A stretch of 15,060 bases of DNA, from assembly GCA_003158415.1 (NCBI GenBank), contig PMJA01000028.1, positions 1-15,060 of the forward strand, in the 5' to 3' direction. The notes below the pieces were generated by a model. That model saw nothing but the letters and a program-made list of their open reading frames with translations. It did no database searches and was not told the origin of the DNA. This document shows, piece after piece, positions 1 to 5,672 of the stretch; within the stretch, counting starts at the first letter, position 1; each line of letters opens with the position of its first letter. The DNA is from Methylobacter sp. Its GTDB lineage: Bacteria > Pseudomonadota > Gammaproteobacteria > Methylococcales > Methylomonadaceae. The translations under genes and the position numbers were made by a program.

Positions 1-192
1 CCAGACATCCACCTGCTCGCCCAACTGCACCTCTTCAGGTCGCAGTCGGCCTGTAATCGATTCGTCGGACGCGACCAACACCATCTTATGCCCCAGTTCC
101 GCCCAAGCCTTGGTCAAAACACTGGCGGTAACGGACACGCCGCCGTAACCTTTAGCGGGCGGTATATGCGTAGTAACAATGCCTATATTCAT
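1..192 (-). CDS. Glycosyltransferase, GT-B fold (GT4-like), N-terminal fragment
   Basis: This is the first 64 codons of a gene that runs off the left edge of the window. The N-terminus reads MNIGIVTTHIPPAKGYGGVS, followed by a helix and the strand HKMVLVAS. This is the usual opening of a GT-B glycosyltransferase of the GT4 type: a beta strand, then a glycine-rich acceptor-side loop (GYGGVS), then a helix and a second strand. Such enzymes move a sugar from a nucleotide-sugar donor onto the growing lipid-linked repeat unit at the cytoplasmic face of the membrane. The start is the ATG at 192-190, with a GGAAGG ribosome site at 206-201, 8 bp upstream. The gene begins 5 bp after the stop of the preceding glycosyltransferase, so the two are co-transcribed. 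The nucleotide-binding C-terminal domain lies outside the window, so donor and product cannot be judged. Confidence 0.8.
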   Translation of the reverse strand, partial: MNIGIVTTHIPPAKGYGGVSVTASVLTKAWAELGHKMVLVASDESITGRLRPEEVQLGEQVDVW

Positions 193-197
193 AATAT

Positions 198-1052
198 TTA
201 CCTTCCATACATTAGGAACCCGCGCCAAATACCAACGAGGTTGCAAAAAGAATAAGCCAGCTTTTTCGGGCTAAATAACATCACGGCCAGCAGCATTTTC
301 ATGGAGGGAGCGACAAACATCTTACGAACAATGTAATAAAGAATGAACGCATCCCGCTGATTGGCGAATTTTCTGATGTAAGCTCCAATCCCCGTGGAAT
401 ACATCAACATTCTTCCTGTTCCCAGTCTGTAGTGATCTTTATCCGGGTGATAAATCTTTATTTCCGGCGTATAAAATGCAGTGCTACCGGCTCGAAGCAA
501 ACGATACAAAAGTTCAAAACCTTCGGCGCCGGAATATTTTGAACCAATGCCGAAGTCGTGATCCATATAGAATTGCTTGCCATCAAGCCTGTTCCGGTCA
601 AAAAACTGCGTGAACTCTACCCCCATCATCCGAAAGCGTGAAAAATACCCTGCTTTGCGACTGTTAACACCGATGCTGAATTGACCGGATGAATAATCAT
701 AAGAACCCGCTACCAGAATGGAAATATTTTTACGCCGCTTAAACTCAGTGACTACTTTTTTTAGGACAGTCCTATCATAGATGCAATCATCATCGGGAAA
801 CGCGATGATGCTGCCGGTCGCCAAGCTTATGCCGTAGTCTCTGGCTCTGGCGTTACCCACAAAATCCACTTTTTTGTGCTTCACATCAAAACGTTCATTA
901 AACAGCCCGACGATGTCGTCGATTTTTCCGTCCTTGTTTTGATCAATGATAATCAACTCAAAATCTTTATAGGTTTGGGATAGTAGAGATTTCAAAAAAT
1001 CAACTAACTCCAAGTCTCTTCCCAGCGTTGCTAAAACCAACGAAACTTTCAT
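198..1052 (-). CDS. Family 2 glycosyltransferase (GT-A fold)
   Basis: A 284-residue GT-A glycosyltransferase. The N-terminus (MKVSLVLATLGR) and the strand FELIIIDQN form the nucleotide-binding half. FPDDDCIYD at about residues 86-94 carries the metal/nucleotide-binding Asp cluster. GAEGFELLYRLLRAG occupies the place of the usual G-E-D-x-E-L acceptor/catalytic motif, although the second acidic residue is Gly here. The C-terminal ~60 residues include hydrophobic stretches that could anchor it to the membrane. Predicted role: adding one sugar to the lipid-linked EPS repeat unit in the cytoplasm. The start is set at the ATG at 1052-1050, which has AAGGTG (1064-1059) 6 bp upstream. A GTG at 1061 would add three residues but lies within that ribosome site. 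It starts 5 bp after the upstream stop. Donor and linkage cannot be read from the sequence. Confidence 0.87.
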   Translation of the reverse strand: MKVSLVLATLGRDLELVDFLKSLLSQTYKDFELIIIDQNKDGKIDDIVGLFNERFDVKHKKVDFVGNARARDYGISLATGSIIAFPDDDCIYDRTVLKKVVTEFKRRKNISILVAGSYDYSSGQFSIGVNSRKAGYFSRFRMMGVEFTQFFDRNRLDGKQFYMDHDFGIGSKYSGAEGFELLYRLLRAGSTAFYTPEIKIYHPDKDHYRLGTGRMLMYSTGIGAYIRKFANQRDAFILYYIVRKMFVAPSMKMLLAVMLFSPKKLAYSFCNLVGIWRGFLMYGR

Positions 1053-1057
1053 ATTAA

Positions 1058-1840
1058 TCACCTTGCCGAAATACCGGCCTTTGCTTGCAAATAAATCGTC
1101 GCTTCATACCAGGTAAACATGAGAGCAAACTCCAGTCCCGCAACGCCATCCAAAAAACCACCTCGAAATAGGTAGTGGTATAGAAAACGGGCAAAAACCC
1201 TGAGCCAGGATCGCCCCAAGAAAACGCTAAACCGCCCCCGATTAGTCATCACCGCATCCGTCGGCCGCTGAAGTTGCACCTCTTGTGCGGCCTTATCAAC
1301 ATGTTTATGCATCCATTCAATGATCTCGCCGTGATAAAAATAATGTTGATAGGGAATGTCAGAATATCCGATCCGGCAAGTATTAATAACGGCTTCGCCG
1401 TGTCCTGTGTGGTTGCGGACAAAACGGGTTGTGTCCCGGCGTACCAGTCTTGGGTGATAAATGGGATAGCCTGGAGCGTAGTTCAAGCGTTTTCCGCGCA
1501 GATAAAGTATCGACGGCACCATCAGCACATCAAGGGCATCGGAGTTCGCGATCCCGGCTTCAAACCAGTTGTAAAACGCCTGAGGATATATTTCGTCAGC
1601 ATCGATAAACAATAGCCAGGGCGTCACAATATCGCATTTATTAATAGCAAAGTTGCGTTGCTCGGCAAAACCGAGCCATGGATTTGTATAAATTCGGCAA
1701 TTTCTGCTAGCCGCAATCGCCACCGTATCGTCGTCACTACCCGAGTCCACAATTTCAATCGGATAGCGTTCGGGGATAGCCGCCAGACAAACAGGCAGAT
1801 TGCCTTGCTCGTTTTTGGTTAAAATTACAATCGTTAGCAT
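1058..1840 (-). CDS. Family 2 glycosyltransferase, WaaE/KdtX-like
   Basis: A 260-residue GT-A enzyme of the WaaE-like branch, which in lipopolysaccharide core synthesis includes a beta-1,4-glucosyltransferase. MLTIVILTKNEQGNL opens the fold and EIVDSGSDDDTV (residues 29-40) is the nucleotide-binding loop. FIDADE (79-83) contains the DxD metal site. The region HGEIIEWMHKHVDKAAQE (170-187) and the hydrophobic tail with FRGGFLDGVAGLEFAL (225-240) match the C-terminal layout of this branch. It probably adds a sugar to the lipid-linked repeat unit at the inner membrane. The ATG at 1840 has only a weak purine-rich upstream sequence. The gap to the upstream methyltransferase is 46 bp and the next gene follows after 5 bp. 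The exact donor is unknown, and the gene could instead modify lipid A-core, but its operon position favours EPS. Confidence 0.87.
   Translation of the reverse strand: MLTIVILTKNEQGNLPVCLAAIPERYPIEIVDSGSDDDTVAIAASRNCRIYTNPWLGFAEQRNFAINKCDIVTPWLLFIDADEIYPQAFYNWFEAGIANSDALDVLMVPSILYLRGKRLNYAPGYPIYHPRLVRRDTTRFVRNHTGHGEAVINTCRIGYSDIPYQHYFYHGEIIEWMHKHVDKAAQEVQLQRPTDAVMTNRGRFSVFLGRSWLRVFARFLYHYLFRGGFLDGVAGLEFALMFTWYEATIYLQAKAGISAR
1059..1064 (-). promoter_or_regulatory. Ribosome binding site that decides the start of the 198-1052 glycosyltransferase
   Basis: AAGGTG on the minus strand lies 6 bp before the ATG at 1052 and overlaps the stop codon (1060-1058) of the preceding gene. Because the GTG at 1061 sits inside it, the ATG is the better start. 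Stop and ribosome site overlapping suggests translational coupling. Confidence 0.55.
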
Positions 1841-1886
1841 AGGGCTTATTTAACTATCTTGTATGAACCTAAAAAAATCGCCGTTT

Positions 1887-2831
1887 TCAGCGCTTAACCG
1901 CATATAAATTGATGTAGATGCCCATTCCAAAAAACTGCATCAGACCGGCAAACGGGATCTGTAAAACCTTTACCAATCCGTCAGCAATGGCAGCCGACCT
2001 GCCTTTTAGGCGCAGCCTTTTGGATAATGCGTTGAATGGGATCCGGGTGACTTGTTCCACCTTAACGACCAGGAAGCCATTTCTTTCCACTAAGACTTTT
2101 AAGCCTTTTTCGGTAAAATAATTGACATGCTCAGGCACCCATAAACACGCGTTATCCCTCGTGCCCATCAGCTTGACTAAAAACGAATTGTAATTGGGTA
2201 CGGCGCAAGCCAAAACACCGCCCGGCGTCAGCAGTCCGGACACCTTGCTTATCGCATGACAAGGCTCAAGAAGATGCTCCAATACTTGCGACATCATCAC
2301 GACGCCAAACTGCTCGGCCGGTTTGTAATTTTCAAACATCACCGCCAGCGGCTCATCGCCATTTAAACGCCTGAAAACCTCATTTTCGTATTTGCCAGGA
2401 TTGATACTGACAGTCTGATAGCCGAATTTTCTGAGCGCCTGTGTATAAAAACCAAATCCTGAGCCAATATCGAGAGCCCGAGCATACCCAGAACGGTTAA
2501 ACTGGTCGGCCTGATGACCCATGCGATCGGCATCTACCTTGCAGTTGGGAAACTCGGCTTCTCTGGCTAACACCTCCTCCAGTGTTATCGCTTGGGTCAG
2601 TGCCTGACCTGAATATTGATAAATGGCTTGTAGCCATTGTGTGTGTGGAGGTCGATTTAAGAACCCGGTTCCACAACTTGCGCAGCGATAAATATGAAAC
2701 TCCTTGTGGTTCGCGCTTTGGGTGTATTGGTAGTTTTTCTGGCGCCAATAGCTTATTTTCTCACCGCCACAGCTCACACATTCGTGTAAAACATCGCCAT
2801 AAATTCCTGAAAGTGTTAATGCATACGTCAT
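1887..2831 (-). CDS. Class I SAM-dependent methyltransferase with N-terminal zinc ribbon
   Basis: A 314-residue protein with two parts. Residues 18-21 (CVSC) and 50-53 (CASC) form a four-cysteine zinc ribbon. From about residue 117 a Rossmann methyltransferase begins: ALDIGSGFGFY (119-129) is SAM-binding motif I, followed by FGVVMMSQVLEHL and then LLTPGGVLACAVPN (post-motif II/III). This is the Methyltransf_23 type, often found in polysaccharide and secondary-metabolite clusters. Family knowledge suggests methylation of a sugar or of a lipid-linked glycan end; the acceptor cannot be seen. The ATG at 2831 has a strong ribosome site, AAAGGGGA, at 2844-2837. It follows the flippase after 131 bp of repeat-bearing spacer. 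The hydrophobic C-terminal segment (about residues 285-310) may sit on the membrane. Confidence 0.87.
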   Translation of the reverse strand: MTYALTLSGIYGDVLHECVSCGGEKISYWRQKNYQYTQSANHKEFHIYRCASCGTGFLNRPPHTQWLQAIYQYSGQALTQAITLEEVLAREAEFPNCKVDADRMGHQADQFNRSGYARALDIGSGFGFYTQALRKFGYQTVSINPGKYENEVFRRLNGDEPLAVMFENYKPAEQFGVVMMSQVLEHLLEPCHAISKVSGLLTPGGVLACAVPNYNSFLVKLMGTRDNACLWVPEHVNYFTEKGLKVLVERNGFLVVKVEQVTRIPFNALSKRLRLKGRSAAIADGLVKVLQIPFAGLMQFFGMGIYINLYAVKR

Positions 2832-2962
2832 GTTATTCCCCTTTGTATTTCTTTTTCATTTAATAAGTTGGTTTAAAAATAGGTAACTCGCCCTTTTAAA
2901 AATGAGCTTGAGGGGAGTAAAAGCAGGGGCGTATTTTAAAAATCTCCCCTAACCCCTCTTTT
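2832..2962. other. Repeat-bearing spacer between flippase and methyltransferase genes
   Basis: This 131-bp AT-rich spacer holds three copies of TTTAAAAAT (2872-2880, 2895-2903, 2935-2943). It also has an inverted repeat AGGGGAG/CTCCCCT (2911-2917 and 2944-2950) and the left half of the hairpin at 2953-2973. The methyltransferase ribosome site lies at 2844-2837. I see no small gene and no convincing promoter. It is the loosest junction after the 226-bp leader, so it may be where a mobile repeat inserted. Confidence 0.45.
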
Positions 2963-2973
2963 TCAAAGAGGGG
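2953..2973. repeat. Perfect 9-bp hairpin overlapping the flippase stop codon
   Basis: CCCCTCTTT (2953-2961) pairs perfectly with AAAGAGGGG (2965-2973) around a 3-base loop. The flippase stop codon (TGA, 2965-2963) lies in the loop and its last residues (NSPL) are coded by the right arm. There is no T-run after the stem on either strand, so it is not a standard intrinsic terminator. C/G-rich arms with a TTTTTC/GAAAAA core resemble short dispersed intergenic repeats of many bacterial genomes; membership of such a family is inference. Confidence 0.6.
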
Positions 2974-4402
2974 AATTTACCAACACCCTGCAATTTGATG
3001 ATTCCTCGTCCGCTTGCTCTATTGCGTCCTGATTCCAACCACTGATATTTCGCCAGGGCTTAGCCAGCATGATCAAAACCAATGCTTCAACGCCAAAATA
3101 GATGGGATTGGCCATAGCCGCCCCCGGCAAGCCAAAACTTTTCACCATCATCGGAATGCTGATGGCCGCCGTCACCGCCCCGCAGAGGCGTCCCAATAAA
3201 AACAACCGTGTCCGTTTATTAGCCAGCAACGGCTGAGCCGCCACGGTTCCAAAGGCATGCAGCGCACAGCCGACAGCGATGGCGGGCATCAACTCAACCG
3301 CCGAATGATAAGATTTTGCGAACACCCAATCCGCCACCCAATCCTTGGTAATCAGCAATAACGACACACCGATGATCCCTAAAACGACAACATAACCTAT
3401 CCATAGCCACAAAATCCTGAAGCCTTCCTGACTCCGATTCTGGGAACAAGCCTGAAAATAAACAGGCTGAAAGATCCGTAATAAAACCATTGCGCTACGA
3501 TTAAACGCCTCGTTGATGATCGTGTAAGTCGCCGCATATAAACCTACCTCCGCAGCCGTCATCAAATAGCCGATAACATACCGATCACCCAAGCCGTTAA
3601 CCCAAAATATCAACTCCATCGGAATGAGCGGCAAGGCATAAGCCCACACCTCGCTTTTAAAGGATCGCTGAACACGTTGGTTTCGTTCATGCCCTTCGGC
3701 TGAGCTCAGGAGAGCGTTCGACTGTTCGGTAAGATCACGGCTCACCACGGCCGGAATCAACAAGGCTCTCCTGAGCGTAGTCGAAGGGTTGCCGTTCGTC
3801 CTGAGCTTGTCGAAGGACCAAACCGTATTCGAAATCAGGCTGGCCACGATATAACCCACCAACACCCACTCTGGCTTTTGGCCTCCCCACACGACCAACG
3901 AGATCGCCAACACCGGGCGCAGGATACTGTCACTGGTTTGCCACAGGCTTGCGCCACGCTGTTTACGCTCGCCGATCAGTAACTGTATGCCCAGTTCGCG
4001 CCGGACTGTTACCATCAGAAGAACTCCAGCCAACATAAACAGCCCCAGCTCTTGGTGAAAGAAATAGCTATAAATCACGCCACCTAGTACCAGCAGCCCT
4101 ATCGCCAGAAACGTTGATCTAATAGTCAGGCTAGACACAACGCTATATAAATCTGCACGCTGCTCTTTATCTAAGCACTCAGGTAATAACCTCATACCGG
4201 CGCAGATGAAAGGGTAGGAAAACAGGCCAACGCCCAGCGCTACAAAACCATTCAGTAAAGCGACTTGTCCGTATATTTCGGGCGTTACCAGTTCGGTGAG
4301 AATTCGAGTACCCGCCAATAATGCAATGGCAGACGCCAGTTGCCCAAACAGCGCCCAAAAGGCGTCGCCGAATAGTTGTCTTTTTTTCAATAAGCCGAAC
4401 AT
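2963..4402 (-). CDS. wzx: Wzx-like polysaccharide flippase, carrying in-frame repeat insertions
   Basis: A 479-residue polytopic membrane protein of the MOP/Wzx superfamily, which flips undecaprenyl-linked repeat units from the cytoplasmic to the periplasmic face. LFGDAFWALFGQLASAIALLAGTRI (10-34) is the typical first helix. PEIYGQVAL and YALPLIPMELIFWVNGLGDRYVIG (255-278) are family hallmarks, and about 12 hydrophobic segments are spaced along the chain. The ATG at 4402 has AAAGGA (4416-4411) 8 bp upstream, and the gene starts 18 bp after the polymerase. Two oddities: residues 195-237, in the loop between the sixth and seventh helices, are encoded by a palindromic repeat (3692-3818) that includes the peptide SFDKLRTNG; and the last residues plus the stop codon come from a hairpin repeat. 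Both stay in frame, so the gene appears intact, though function is untested. Confidence 0.9.
   Translation of the reverse strand: MFGLLKKRQLFGDAFWALFGQLASAIALLAGTRILTELVTPEIYGQVALLNGFVALGVGLFSYPFICAGMRLLPECLDKEQRADLYSVVSSLTIRSTFLAIGLLVLGGVIYSYFFHQELGLFMLAGVLLMVTVRRELGIQLLIGERKQRGASLWQTSDSILRPVLAISLVVWGGQKPEWVLVGYIVASLISNTVWSFDKLRTNGNPSTTLRRALLIPAVVSRDLTEQSNALLSSAEGHERNQRVQRSFKSEVWAYALPLIPMELIFWVNGLGDRYVIGYLMTAAEVGLYAATYTIINEAFNRSAMVLLRIFQPVYFQACSQNRSQEGFRILWLWIGYVVVLGIIGVSLLLITKDWVADWVFAKSYHSAVELMPAIAVGCALHAFGTVAAQPLLANKRTRLFLLGRLCGAVTAAISIPMMVKSFGLPGAAMANPIYFGVEALVLIMLAKPWRNISGWNQDAIEQADEESSNCRVLVNSPL
3692..3818. repeat. Palindromic dispersed-type repeat inserted in frame within wzx
   Basis: A 23-base arm at 3692-3714 (starts CCCTTCGGCTGAGCTCAGG) is repeated inverted at 3766-3788 with 20 of 23 positions matching. 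A third related unit at 3794-3818 repeats the core in the same orientation as the second (CCTGAGC...GTCGAAGG). The arms enclose about 51 bp. I recall very similar units (CCTTCGACAAGCTCAGGA-type) as dispersed intergenic repeats in many bacterial genomes, which produce the telltale peptide FDKLRTNG when translated; that recollection needs a search. Here the minus strand is open through the whole element and forms flippase residues 195-237. Confidence 0.75.
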
Positions 4403-4420
4403 GGGTTTTTTCCTTTATTG

Positions 4421-5671
4421 TTAGGATGGTCGTCGGGAATACAGGCCAGAGGCTGACGGGTTGGCCTGCAACGGAGACGAACTTGATGCCTTTTCCGTGC
4501 CTAATACAGTCCCCCAAAGAAACATCAGCATCGCGTTTTGCGGAAAATACTCCCATAGATTGAAGGTCAGTCCGGCGACGATGATAAACGCCACTACCAA
4601 GCCCTTGTTGGTGTGGCCGGATCTTCGGATCGTCGTCCATAGAAAAAAAACGTATGCCAGCAAGCCGACCAGTCCGTAACCGTTCAGCAGGAATAAATAA
4701 AGACTGTCTGAATCGAATTGGCCCTTAAAATGTTCCGCGCCATAAAGAATGTTGATGGTGTTGGAGCTTAGTCCCAGCCCCCACCCGAACAGCAAATCCG
4801 CAGGCCCGTGCATTTGCTCGGAAAACACCCGCCGCCACAGATCTATCCGACCGTCTTCGGTTGGATTGGCGTCATCGCGCCCACTGAGCAAAGGGCTGGA
4901 TGCCAACAACAGCGCAGCCACCGCAAATATCGGTGCAGGCATGACCACCGCCCAGCGGTCGCGGGGACGAAGTACGGCAACAAGCTGAAAATACACCACC
5001 AGCAAAGCACTGATGAAGGCGGTTCGTGAACCGCTCAGCAGGGCCAAAAATACGCTGATAACCAGCCACTTACGCATGGATGGAACCAAAGAAAACAGCA
5101 GCGCACAAGTCGCCATCGTTGCGCCAAACAGGTTGGGACTGACAAAGGTGCCGAAGGGCCGTCCACCGCCCAGGAATGACACGCCAAACAAAGGCGGTGC
5201 CCACAGCGCCTGGGCTATCGCCAACACGGCCTGAACGACAACGTAATAACGAAGATAATGCGCAAACTGATAGGTAACCGTTGCACCCTTGCCTAAGCGG
5301 CTGGTGACATAGCCGATCAATGCCACCGGCAGGTATTCGAAAACGCGCAGCCCCGCCATCGGCACCACCAACGGCAAGTCCAGATGCAAAGCATAGCCAA
5401 CCTCAAACAGCACATAAGTGGCAATAACCCCAAAAAATGCCAGCACCGGAGTGCTCAAAACCCCGCCCCGCAAACGCGGTTCAAAAAATACATAGGCGAT
5501 GAGCACCGCGAGCATGAGCTCACGAAGGATACGTAGACCAAAATCCTGCTCGCCATAAACTTCCTTTACCCCTAACCAAGCCGATTCGACCTGAGGCAAG
5601 GAAGCCAGCATCGACACGCTGACCAGCGCGAACAGAAGTACCGGCAAATCTTTTTCCAGGCGTAGTTGCAT
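4421..5671 (-). CDS. wzy: Wzy-like O-antigen/EPS polymerase (O-antigen ligase family membrane protein)
   Basis: A 416-residue inner-membrane protein with about ten hydrophobic segments. It belongs to the Wzy_C / O-antigen ligase family: RPFGTFVSPNLFGATMA (171-187) and LLSGSRTAF (211-219) are the conserved mid-protein motifs. A large periplasmic loop (about 255-325) contains GRIDLWRR (274-281), with the R-x-x-x-W pattern, and FGWGLGLSSN (295-304). In the Wzx/Wzy pathway it joins flipped repeat units into polymer at the periplasmic face. With a flippase just downstream and a Wzc-like partner just upstream, polymerase is likelier than lipid A-core ligase, which would share the fold. The ATG at 5671 lies 1 bp after the Wzc stop (TAACATG), so translation is probably coupled. 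The C-terminal ~25 residues are Ser/Pro-rich and look disordered. Confidence 0.85.
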   Translation of the reverse strand: MQLRLEKDLPVLLFALVSVSMLASLPQVESAWLGVKEVYGEQDFGLRILRELMLAVLIAYVFFEPRLRGGVLSTPVLAFFGVIATYVLFEVGYALHLDLPLVVPMAGLRVFEYLPVALIGYVTSRLGKGATVTYQFAHYLRYYVVVQAVLAIAQALWAPPLFGVSFLGGGRPFGTFVSPNLFGATMATCALLFSLVPSMRKWLVISVFLALLSGSRTAFISALLVVYFQLVAVLRPRDRWAVVMPAPIFAVAALLLASSPLLSGRDDANPTEDGRIDLWRRVFSEQMHGPADLLFGWGLGLSSNTINILYGAEHFKGQFDSDSLYLFLLNGYGLVGLLAYVFFLWTTIRRSGHTNKGLVVAFIIVAGLTFNLWEYFPQNAMLMFLWGTVLGTEKASSSSPLQANPSASGLYSRRPS

Positions 5672-5672
5672 G

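Noticed and set aside
2953..2973. Intrinsic transcription terminator after the flippase gene
   Set aside because: The stem is perfect but no T-run follows it on either strand, and the gene continues into co-oriented genes.
3692..3818. Flippase gene broken by the repeat (pseudogene)
   Set aside because: The reading frame stays open across the repeat and family motifs continue on both sides, so disruption is not shown.
4179..4640. Open frame overlapping the wzx/wzy junction in another minus-strand frame
   Set aside because: Both overlapped genes have family motifs and ribosome sites; this frame has neither.
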